A DNA stretch of 9,342 nucleotides from Comamonadaceae bacterium (GTDB taxonomy: Bacteria; Pseudomonadota; Gammaproteobacteria; Burkholderiales; Burkholderiaceae_C), in NCBI GenBank assembly GCA_947457975.1, contig CANGYC010000075.1:1-9342 (forward strand), in the 5' to 3' direction. The first letter of the stretch is position 1. Each line of letters starts with the position of its first letter. The position numbers were made by a program, and so were the translations under genes. A model generated the notes under the pieces. That model was not told the DNA's origin. It searched no databases and saw only the letters and a program-made list of their open reading frames with translations. Shown one piece after another: positions 1 through 4,504 of the stretch.

Positions 1-129
1 CAGGTCCAGGCTGTCGATGCCCAGTTCCTCGCCGAGCAGGATGCTGCCGGCCCCGATGGTCCCGGCGGGCAGGCCTTTGGCCTCCTGCAGGGCATGCAGC
101 TCGGTCACCACCAGATTAAAGGTTGACAT
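1..129 (-). CDS. Acyl carrier protein, partial (3' end outside window)
   Basis: The first 43 residues of a small acyl carrier protein are visible; the rest lies beyond the window start. The diagnostic feature is GIDSLDL at residues 37-43, the DSL motif whose serine (S40) is the usual 4'-phosphopantetheine attachment site. Such proteins carry acyl intermediates as thioesters for fatty-acid, polyketide or sugar-acylation chemistry. The ATG is the only sensible start: no alternative start codon lies between it and the stop of the upstream ACP gene, although its ribosome site is weak. It follows that second ACP gene by 23 bases on the same strand, so the two are probably co-transcribed. Being next to flagellin, it may supply acyl groups for flagellin glycan modification, as ACP genes do in the Pseudomonas aeruginosa flagellar glycosylation island. 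That link is inference. Confidence 0.85.
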   Translation of the reverse strand, partial: MSTFNLVVTELHALQEAKGLPAGTIGAGSILLGEELGIDSLDL

Positions 130-152
130 GGTCGATTGGGCGAGTGCCGTGT

Positions 153-374
153 TCACAGGCCGACCAGCGCAGCCAGGTCGTCCAGGGTGCGGGCCTGCTT
201 GAGCTTCTCGGGGTTGACCGATTGATTGAGGTCGGCGTCCACCATGGCCACGAAGGAGATGATGCTCAGGCTGTCCCAGTTGCCGATGTCTTCCAGCACC
301 TCGGGGCCTTGAAGGCCCTGGGGCGAGATTTCAAGGATGTCGGCAACCGCGGCGATGAATTCGGTCTTGTTCAT
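153..374 (-). CDS. Acyl carrier protein (small stand-alone ACP)
   Basis: A complete 73-residue protein of typical ACP size. NWDSLSIISF at residues 32-41 contains the DSL motif, with S35 the expected phosphopantetheine site, followed by the helix II pattern of ACPs. The C-terminal half (LDDLAALV) fits helix IV. The start ATG is preceded by GAGAGA on the minus strand at a suitable distance. It lies first in a two-gene ACP unit, 23 bases before the partial ACP gene. A near-consensus sigma-54 promoter at 463-478 points toward it with a predicted leader of about 78 bases. The WDSL version of the motif is seen in many ACPs of glycan or secondary-metabolite pathways rather than the fatty-acid AcpP, which normally has DSLD. 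Two ACPs in a row suggest a dedicated acyl pathway. The substrate cannot be told from the sequence. Confidence 0.9.
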   Translation of the reverse strand: MNKTEFIAAVADILEISPQGLQGPEVLEDIGNWDSLSIISFVAMVDADLNQSVNPEKLKQARTLDDLAALVGL

Positions 375-420
375 GTTGGCGTCTCTCTAATAGGTTGAGG
401 GTATTCAGGAGGGCCTGGGG

Positions 421-438
421 CTGTCCGAATTTCGACAG
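421..438. promoter_or_regulatory. Imperfect dyad in ACP leader, candidate operator
   Basis: CTGTCCGAATTTCGACAG is an 18-base imperfect palindrome with 7 of 9 pairs matching. It would lie at about +15 to +32 of the predicted leftward sigma-54 transcript. Its arms resemble sequences near the other sigma-54 starts: ACTGTCGA recurs in the regulator leader and TCGGACA at the flagellin start. It may bind the sigma-54 activator or form a leader hairpin. No function is shown. Confidence 0.3.
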
Positions 439-462
439 TCCGGGCTGAGCTGTCTTCAGGTC

Positions 463-478
463 AGCATTTTGCATGCCA
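463..478 (-). promoter_or_regulatory. Sigma-54 promoter for ACP genes
   Basis: Read on the minus strand this is TGGCATGCAAAATGCT. It has the invariant GG (-24) and GC (-12) with exactly ten bases between them, and differs from the consensus TGGCACG-N4-TTGCW only at the C before G (T here) and the first T of TTGC (A here). The predicted start is near 452, about 78 bases before the ACP ATG. The sequence CATGGCATG around its -24 box is identical to that of the sigma-54 promoter upstream of the regulator gene, which supports it. Confidence 0.6.
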
Positions 479-604
479 TGTCCCCCGGCTTCGTGGCTCT
501 AGGTGAGCGAGGGTCGTCGCGGGCCAGGGCTTTCTCTGTCTACTAATTAGCAAGTGCAGGTGAACCTAGGGCCAGCGGCATGGGGCAACCCAAGGCCTGG
601 CGGC

Positions 605-620
605 AGGCACGGTCAATGCA
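605..620 (+). promoter_or_regulatory. Weaker upstream sigma-54-like sequence
   Basis: AGGCACGGTCAATGCA has GG-N10-GC spacing and departs from the sigma-54 consensus at two bases (first T of the -24 box and first T of TTGC). It lies 58 bases upstream of the strong promoter and in the same direction. It could be a second start, a non-productive sigma-54 binding site, or chance. Confidence 0.25.
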
Positions 621-662
621 AGGGGGGTGGGGCGGCCGTGGATTTTTTGACATTCAAGCGGC

Positions 663-678
663 TGGCACGGAGGTTGCT
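663..678 (+). promoter_or_regulatory. Consensus sigma-54 promoter for TPR-like gene and flagellin
   Basis: TGGCACG-GAGG-TTGCT matches the sigma-54 consensus at every defined position, with GG at 664-665 and GC at 676-677 separated by ten bases. The predicted start is near 689, giving a leader of about 62 bases before the ATG at 751. I see no separate sigma-28 or sigma-54 promoter directly before flagellin, so this promoter may serve both genes. Confidence 0.85.
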
Positions 679-691
679 GATGTCGGACATC
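679..691. promoter_or_regulatory. Perfect 13-base dyad at predicted flagellin-side transcription start
   Basis: GATGTC-G-GACATC is a perfect 6+1+6 palindrome that starts right after the -12 box and covers the predicted +1 base. Dyads here could bind a repressor or an activator acting from just downstream. Only the symmetry is seen; the role is inferred. Confidence 0.35.
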
Positions 692-700
692 CGTAACCCG

Positions 701-716
701 GCGGCAATGATTTGCC
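701..716 (+). promoter_or_regulatory. Leader hairpin copy 1 (GCGGCAA-TGA-TTTGCC)
   Basis: GGCAA (703-707) and TTGCC (712-716) can pair around a four-base loop in the leader of the TPR-like gene, about +13 to +28. The 16-base unit matches the element before flagellin (1243-1258) at 13 positions; only the three middle bases differ. It may be an RNA element or a DNA dyad. Confidence 0.45.
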
Positions 717-750
717 AGCCACTTGACCGAACCATTTGAGGAGTATGTCG

Positions 751-1230
751 ATGTCACAAGCCACGCCAACCATGGCTTCCGCCAGCCCGTACGAACAGGT
801 GTGTTCGGCCGAGCAGGCTTCTGCCTACAGCGCCGCCCAGATCCGCGAAGCCATTGCCTATTGGGTGGGCCGCGACCGGCTGGATATTGCCGATGCCCTG
901 GTGGCTGCTGGTATGGGCTTGTACCCCGAAAGCGAGGACATCTTGGCCATTGGTGCTCTGCTGGCTGAGATCAACCAGGACTGGGCCCAGGCTCAGGATT
1001 GCCTGGAGCGTTTGATGGCGGTGCAGGGTCAAGCGGCCTCTGCGGAAAGCTTCTTCCACCTCGTGCGCGTCATGCGCTGCCGCAGCTCTCTTTTCAGCGC
1101 GTACCGGACTGCCCAGCGCGGCCTGGAAAAACACCCTCAGCACGCCGGTCTGAATCAGGAACTGACTGAGTTGACTGAGTTGCTGGAAGTGGCCCCCGTT
1201 TCAACCCAGGTCGAGGCGCACGCTGCCTGA
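751..1230 (+). CDS. TPR-like helical protein, possible flagellin-related chaperone
   Basis: A 159-residue, mostly helical, soluble protein without signal peptide or membrane segment. The start at 751 is chosen because GAGGAG (738-743) sits seven bases before this ATG. The ATG at 745 is too close to it, and a TTG at 736 overlaps it. Residues about 30-130 form successive helix pairs with the small/large residue pattern of tetratricopeptide repeats (ADALVAAGMGLYPESEDI, then LAEINQDWAQAQDCLERLM). I do not recognise a named family. It lies directly downstream of a consensus sigma-54 promoter and 52 bases before flagellin, so the two are probably co-transcribed. Class II type III secretion chaperones (LcrH/SycD) are TPR proteins of about this size, so a flagellin chaperone or export helper role is possible. 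A regulatory or modification-linked role is equally open. Confidence 0.8.
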   Translation: MSQATPTMASASPYEQVCSAEQASAYSAAQIREAIAYWVGRDRLDIADALVAAGMGLYPESEDILAIGALLAEINQDWAQAQDCLERLMAVQGQAASAESFFHLVRVMRCRSSLFSAYRTAQRGLEKHPQHAGLNQELTELTELLEVAPVSTQVEAHAA

Positions 1231-1242
1231 CGACCATTGCCG

Positions 1243-1260
1243 GCGGCAACGCTTTGCCGC
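1243..1260 (+). promoter_or_regulatory. Leader hairpin copy 2 (GCGGCAA-CGCT-TTGCCGC) before flagellin
   Basis: A perfect 7-base-pair stem with a four-base loop lies between the TPR-like stop codon and the flagellin ATG, ending 22 bases before it. No T-run follows, so it is not a typical terminator. It nearly repeats the element at 701-716. Possible roles are transcript processing or stability, translation control of flagellin, or a DNA-binding dyad. Confidence 0.5.
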
Positions 1261-1282
1261 GCCTACCTGATCTGGAGAAATC

Positions 1283-2098
1283 ATGACAGTTATCAATACC
1301 AACCTGAACTCGCTGGTTGCCCAAAGCGCGCTGACCCGAAATAACCGGGCCATGACGCAGACCATGGAGCAGCTGTCGACTGGTCGGCGCATCAACTCCG
1401 CAAAGGACGATGCTGCAGGTCTAGCGATTACTAGCCGCCAGACCGCGCAGATCCGTGGCCTTGACCAGGCGGTGCGCAACGCCAATGACGCGATCTCCAT
1501 GATCCAGACCGCAGAAGGCGCGACCAATGAGGTCACCAACATGCTGCAGCGCATGCGCGAGCTCGCTGTGCAGGCTGCCAATGCAACCTACGTCAGCACA
1601 GACAAGACGGCCCTTCAGCTGGAGTTCAAGGAACTGCAGTCCGAGGTGGTCCGCATCACTGAAATGACTGAATGGAACGCCACCAAGATCCTTAATGGCG
1701 ATACCTCCGCGGCGGTCTACCAGGTTGGCGCCAATGCCAGCCAGACCATCACAGTCACCTTCTCCAACCTGGCGTCGGCCGCTGGTGTGGCTACGGCGGT
1801 GGGCTCGGCCTTGACTGTGACGGCGTCGGGGGCGATCAACGCCATTGATGAAGCGCTAACTACGATTGACACCTTCCGCAGCGGCCTGGGCGCCAAGATC
1901 AACCGCCTGACCTACGCCGCGGACAACCTGAACAACATTTCCGTCAACACCTCGGCCTCCCGCAGTCGCATCTTGGATGTGGACTACGCGAAAGCCTCGA
2001 GCGAGCTGGCCCGCACGCAGATCATTCAGCAGGCGGCCACGGCCATCTTGGCCCAGGCCAACACCTCGCAGCAGACGGTGATGAAGCTGCTGCAGTGA
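1283..2098 (+). CDS. fliC: Flagellin, short form
   Basis: The filament subunit, 271 residues, exported by the flagellar type III system and polymerised outside the cell. The N-terminal D0/D1 part opens with MTVINTNLNSLVAQ and has LSTGRRINSAKDDAAGLAI (residues 31-49). The C-terminal part has RSRILDVDYA (227-236) and ends QTVMKLLQ, both typical. The middle (about 145-190) is short and rich in Ala, Ser, Thr and Val, so domains D2/D3 are essentially absent and the protein is much shorter than the roughly 490-residue enterobacterial form. R90, L94 and E114, the residues of the Salmonella TLR5 contact site, are all present in LQRMRELAVQ and LQLEF. GGAG at 1274-1277 gives a good ribosome site. Expression is probably from the sigma-54 promoter upstream of the TPR-like gene. 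FlaG, FliD and FliS genes, which often follow flagellin, are not next to it. Confidence 0.97.
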   Translation: MTVINTNLNSLVAQSALTRNNRAMTQTMEQLSTGRRINSAKDDAAGLAITSRQTAQIRGLDQAVRNANDAISMIQTAEGATNEVTNMLQRMRELAVQAANATYVSTDKTALQLEFKELQSEVVRITEMTEWNATKILNGDTSAAVYQVGANASQTITVTFSNLASAAGVATAVGSALTVTASGAINAIDEALTTIDTFRSGLGAKINRLTYAADNLNNISVNTSASRSRILDVDYAKASSELARTQIIQQAATAILAQANTSQQTVMKLLQ

Positions 2099-2157
2099 TG
2101 CTGGCAGCGTCTTCTCCAGCCTGATCGGCTCTCATTTCTCGCCTGGCCCTGGCTGCC

Positions 2158-2511
2158 ATGCCTGATTCGGCTCCCGCTCGCGTGGCCGGGCCCAACTGCT
2201 TCCAGTGCCGGCACCTGGCCGTGAGCTGGGATCCGCAGCTGCCTTACGCCTGCCGCTTCATGGGCTTTAAGTCCAGGAACCTGCCTGCCATCGAGGTGCT
2301 GCGCGCCGATGGCCTGTTTTGCGCGGGTTTTTCTGCCAAAGACAGCGCTCCCGCGGCCCCTTCTCGTTTGGCCGTGCAAGCTCATGCTGTGCCCTCGTCC
2401 CCGTCGGACGCTTTCATTCCCCACCCTGGCCGCCAGTCGCCCGAGCTTGAAGAGCCGGTGCTTGAACGCGCGGACCTGCGTCGCCTGTCGACTTTTCGTC
2501 GACCTGGATGA
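2158..2511 (+). CDS. Small four-cysteine protein of unknown function
   Basis: A 117-residue open frame, 59 bases after flagellin on the same strand. Residues 14-58 look conserved and structured: C14-x2-C17, C32 and C55 surround CRHLAVSWDPQLPYACRFMGFKSRNLP, a pattern that suggests a small zinc- or iron-binding fold. The remaining half is Pro/Ala/Ser-rich and looks disordered. An in-frame stop at 2122-2124 limits the start; ATG 2158 is the only normal start codon after it, but it has no clear Shine-Dalgarno sequence, so translation may depend on flagellin transcription or coupling. No named family is claimed. It could also be a shorter real gene whose 3' frame runs on by chance. No membrane segment or signal peptide is seen. 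Confidence 0.6.
   Translation: MPDSAPARVAGPNCFQCRHLAVSWDPQLPYACRFMGFKSRNLPAIEVLRADGLFCAGFSAKDSAPAAPSRLAVQAHAVPSSPSDAFIPHPGRQSPELEEPVLERADLRRLSTFRRPG
2485..2495 (+). repeat. Direct repeat CTGTCGACTTT, copy 1
   Basis: This 11-base unit recurs exactly at 2613-2623, on the other side of the regulator promoter. The same spot can also fold: GTCGAC (2487-2492) pairs with a second GTCGAC (2498-2503) around a five-base loop. It lies at the end of the cysteine-rich open frame, so chance is possible. Confidence 0.35.
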
Positions 2512-2519
2512 AAAGCCTC

Positions 2520-2547
2520 TTAAAACACGCCATTTCGGGTGTTTTAA
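2520..2547. terminator. A/T-flanked dyad, possible bidirectional terminator or activator site
   Basis: TTAAAACAC (2520-2528) and GTGTTTTAA (2539-2547) are perfect 9-base inverted arms, with two further C-G pairs possible in the loop around a bulged G. It lies nine bases after the cysteine-rich stop codon. The A-run and T-run suit a weak intrinsic terminator in both directions, but only four T bases follow. It is centred about 76 bases upstream of the predicted regulator transcript start, so an enhancer site for a sigma-54 activator is an equal option. Confidence 0.45.
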
Positions 2548-2578
2548 CTACTGAAAATAGCACTTTGAAGGTATTTTT

Positions 2579-2593
2579 GCTCATGGCATGAGC
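2579..2593. promoter_or_regulatory. Perfect 15-base palindrome overlapping the -24 box
   Basis: GCTCATG-G-CATGAGC is a perfect 7+1+7 dyad that overlaps bases 2584-2593 of the sigma-54 promoter. A protein bound here would block sigma-54 polymerase, so it is a candidate repressor or autoregulation operator. Binding is not shown. Confidence 0.4.
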
Positions 2594-2599
2594 TTTGCA
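2584..2599 (+). promoter_or_regulatory. Sigma-54 promoter for the activator gene and fli operon
   Basis: TGGCATG-AGCT-TTGCA has GG at 2585-2586 and GC at 2597-2598 with ten bases between, and one departure from consensus (T for C in the -24 box). The predicted start is near 2610, leaving a leader of about 26 bases before ATG 2636. This shows that the ATG at 2588, inside the promoter, cannot be the start. Confidence 0.75.
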
Positions 2600-2612
2600 T
2601 TCCTTGGTCGAA

Positions 2613-2623
2613 CTGTCGACTTT
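2613..2623 (+). repeat. Direct repeat CTGTCGACTTT, copy 2, in regulator leader
   Basis: Exact second copy of the unit at 2485-2495, 128 bases away, at about +4 to +14 of the predicted transcript. The shared ACTGTCGA (2612-2619) also occurs in the ACP leader on the minus strand. A binding site is possible. The 9-base CTGTCGACT also occurs inside the flagellin coding region (about 1373), so this is weak evidence. Confidence 0.35.
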
Positions 2624-2635
2624 AAGGCCCATGCC

Positions 2636-4108
2636 ATGAACAACCCCGCCACCACGCTGCAGCTTCTCTGGCTGGATCCCTTCCGTGCGTTGAACGACGC
2701 GGAGCGGGCCCAGCTCGCCGCAGCCGGCTTGGCGGTTCATCCAGTGGCCACGCTGGAGGAACTGCAAGCGCGCCTGCCGCAGGCCGACCTGCTCGCCTTG
2801 CGCCTGGAAGGCAGCCCCCAACTCTTGAGCGACGTGCTGGCCTTGCAGGAGGGCCCGTCGCGCCCCATTCTTTGCCGGGTGGAACGCCGCGAGCTTGAAC
2901 TGGCCGTGGCGGCCATGCGACTGGGTGCCCAGCATGTGCTGGCCGCCGACGATTTTTCTGCCCAGGCCTGGCAGGCCGCCAGCCAGCGCCCGGCCCCGGC
3001 CGCACCTGCCCCGGTGAGCGCACCGCGCGCGCCGCGCACCGTGGTGTACGTCGACCCGGCCAGCCGCCACCTGCTGGCCCTGGCCCAGCGCGTGGCCCGT
3101 GCGCCCGTGAGTGTGCTCATTGAAGGCCCCACCGGCGCCGGCAAGGAAGTGCTGGCCCGTGTGCTGCATGAATCTTCTGCGCGTGCCCAGGGGCCCTTTG
3201 TGGCCCTGAACTGCGCGGCCCTGCCAGACCACCTCATTGAAGACATGCTCTTTGGCCACGAGAAGGGCGCCTTCACGGGTGCCATCAAGGAGCACCGCGG
3301 CATGTTTGAGCAGGCCCAGGGCGGCACGCTCTTCCTGGACGAGATTGCCGAGATGCCCCTGCACCTGCAGGCCAAGCTGCTGCGCGTGCTGCAGGAGCGC
3401 CAGCTCATGCGCCTGGGCGGCGAGCGGCCCCTCGAGCTGGACGTGCGCGTGGTCGCCGCCACCAACCGCGACCTGCGCGCCAGCACCCAGCGCCGTGAAT
3501 TCCGTGAAGACCTGTATTTCCGCCTGTCTACCTTCAAGATGCGGGTGCCGCCACTGCGCGAGCGCCCGGGCGACATCCTGCCCCTGGTGCTGCGCTTGCT
3601 CATGCGCCATGCTGTTGGCGGCCAGGTGCTGTCCGTCAGTGCCGAGGCGCAGGCCCGCCTGAAGAGCCATGCCTGGCCGGGCAATGTGCGCGAGCTGGAG
3701 AACGTCGTGATGCGCGCCCTGGTGCTCTGTTCGGGTGATGTGATCACGCCCGAGCACCTGATGTTCGATGAGCCCCTGCCTGGCCTGGCCACAGAGGCTT
3801 CAGCCTCGCCGGAACAGGCCCAGCCCATGCTGGCTGAGCCTGTTGCACCGAACCAGCCTTATCAGCCCAGCCAGCCCGCCCAGGCTCAATGGGCCGAGGC
3901 CGCCGTACCAGCTGCCGCACCACACGCCATCGAGGAGCCAGCGAGCTTGCAGCTGGCTGTGCAGATGAGCGAGCAGCAGCTGATCATGGCCGCCATCCAG
4001 AGCACCTACAGCCGCATGGATGCGGCCCGCAAGTTGGGTATCAGCCCACGCACCCTGCGCTACAAGCTCGCCAAACTCAAGGGCGGCGGCGTCGCCGTGG
4101 GCGCTTGA
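2636..4108 (+). CDS. Sigma-54-dependent flagellar transcription activator (FleQ/FleR/FlrC type)
   Basis: A 490-residue enhancer-binding protein that would remodel sigma-54 polymerase with ATP to open flagellar promoters. Residues 8-115 resemble a response-regulator receiver but are degenerate: the phospho-acceptor site reads DLLALRLEG, with Arg aligned to the usual Asp. A Pro/Ala linker follows. The AAA+ domain (about 134-380) has Walker A GPTGAGKE (164-171), GAFTGA (211-216) for sigma-54 contact, Walker B TLFLDE (231-236), sensor I AATNRD (274-279) and WPGNVRE (347-353). After a Pro/Gln-rich linker a Fis-type helix-turn-helix covers 461-482. ATG 2636 is chosen for AAGG eight bases upstream and because earlier starts fall within the promoter. 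It sits 28 bases before fliE, where FleR sits in Pseudomonas, but no sensor kinase gene adjoins it. FleQ and Caulobacter FlbD also lack normal phosphorylation sites. Which orthologue it is remains open. Confidence 0.93.
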   Translation: MNNPATTLQLLWLDPFRALNDAERAQLAAAGLAVHPVATLEELQARLPQADLLALRLEGSPQLLSDVLALQEGPSRPILCRVERRELELAVAAMRLGAQHVLAADDFSAQAWQAASQRPAPAAPAPVSAPRAPRTVVYVDPASRHLLALAQRVARAPVSVLIEGPTGAGKEVLARVLHESSARAQGPFVALNCAALPDHLIEDMLFGHEKGAFTGAIKEHRGMFEQAQGGTLFLDEIAEMPLHLQAKLLRVLQERQLMRLGGERPLELDVRVVAATNRDLRASTQRREFREDLYFRLSTFKMRVPPLRERPGDILPLVLRLLMRHAVGGQVLSVSAEAQARLKSHAWPGNVRELENVVMRALVLCSGDVITPEHLMFDEPLPGLATEASASPEQAQPMLAEPVAPNQPYQPSQPAQAQWAEAAVPAAAPHAIEEPASLQLAVQMSEQQLIMAAIQSTYSRMDAARKLGISPRTLRYKLAKLKGGGVAVGA

Positions 4109-4136
4109 CCTTTGCTGACGCACCGAGAACCTGACC

Positions 4137-4472
4137 ATGATCGACAAAGTCACCTCCAACACCAACATCCAGTCCATGCTGGCCACGCTGCGCGCCCACC
4201 AGACGCAAGCCGCCGGCGGCGCGTCTGCCCTGGAGAGCCAGGGCGTGGACAAGCCAGGCTTTGGCGAGGCCGTGAAGTCCTTGCTGAAGCAGGTCAATGA
4301 CACGCAGATGAACTCGCGCAAGATGGTCGAGGCCTACGAGCGCGGTGAGGACGTGCCCCTCACCGACGTGGTGCTGGCCACGCAAAAGTCGTCCCTGAGC
4401 TTTGAAGCCACCTTGCAGGTGCGCAACAAGGTGCTCAAGGCCTATGAAGACATTCTCAACATGCCGGTGTGA
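4137..4472 (+). CDS. fliE: Flagellar hook-basal body protein FliE
   Basis: A 111-residue protein that joins the MS ring to the proximal rod and is among the first substrates of the flagellar export system. The C-terminal third, with KSSLSFEATLQVRNKVLKAY followed by EDILNMPV, is the family signature. The N-terminal half is Ala/Gln-rich and variable. Length is normal for the family (about 100-115 residues). It starts 28 bases after the activator gene and is followed after 32 bases by fliF, so it is in the operon. No separate promoter is seen upstream: a TTTGCT stretch near 4113 lacks a correctly spaced -24 GG. Confidence 0.97.
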   Translation: MIDKVTSNTNIQSMLATLRAHQTQAAGGASALESQGVDKPGFGEAVKSLLKQVNDTQMNSRKMVEAYERGEDVPLTDVVLATQKSSLSFEATLQVRNKVLKAYEDILNMPV

Positions 4473-4504
4473 GCGCCGCTGAGCCCTGAAAGCGACTGAC
4501 CAAC

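Larger units (their letters stand above)
375..750. other. Divergent intergenic regulatory region between ACP genes and the TPR/flagellin unit
   Basis: These 376 bases hold no convincing gene. The short open frames inside lack good ribosome sites or coding character. The region contains a leftward sigma-54 promoter (463-478), a rightward consensus sigma-54 promoter (663-678), a weaker sigma-54-like match (605-620), a dyad in the ACP leader (421-438), a dyad at the flagellin-side transcription start (679-691) and a leader hairpin (701-716). An 8-base AT palindrome CTAATTAG (543-550) lies between the divergent promoters, at about -91 to -98 of the leftward one. It could be part of an activator or IHF site, but nothing proves it. 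Confidence 0.75.
2512..2635. other. Promoter region of the sigma-54 activator gene
   Basis: This 124-base stretch between the cysteine-rich gene and the regulator gene is clearly more A/T-rich than its surroundings. It contains a long dyad (2520-2547), a perfect palindrome (2579-2593) overlapping a sigma-54 promoter (2584-2599), and the second CTGTCGACTTT copy (2613-2623). I see no convincing sigma-70 promoter. CATGGCATG (2582-2590) also forms an inverted pair with CATGCCATG (2630-2638), which covers the start codon. Confidence 0.7.

Noticed and set aside
554..769. Short open frames in the divergent intergenic region on both strands
   Set aside because: They overlap promoter elements, lack good ribosome sites and have no recognisable sequence.
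1243..1258. Sigma-54 promoter directly before flagellin (GGCAACGCTTTGC)
   Set aside because: The spacing between GG and GC is nine, not the strict ten, so I treat the element as a hairpin or dyad.
2102..2158. TGGCAGC/GCTGCCA inverted repeat as flagellin terminator
   Set aside because: The 43-base loop and lack of a T-run make a terminator unlikely.
2588..2635. Upstream start of the activator at ATG 2588, giving 506 residues
   Set aside because: This ATG lies inside the sigma-54 promoter and upstream of the predicted transcript start; ATG 2636 has a ribosome site.
2963..2985. GG-N10-GC match within the activator coding region (TGGCAGGCCGCCAGC)
   Set aside because: The -12 half lacks TTGC and it lies in coding sequence with no gene start near.
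2414..3828. Long open frames on the minus strand opposite the sigma-54 activator gene (447 and 363 codons)
   Set aside because: They mirror the GC-biased codon positions of the real gene, have His/Arg/Gln- or Ser/Arg-rich composition and no recognisable domain.
4090..4125. Separate sigma-54 promoter before fliE (TGGGCGC...TTTGCT)
   Set aside because: The distance between GG and GC is too long for sigma-54; the gene is likely in the activator operon.
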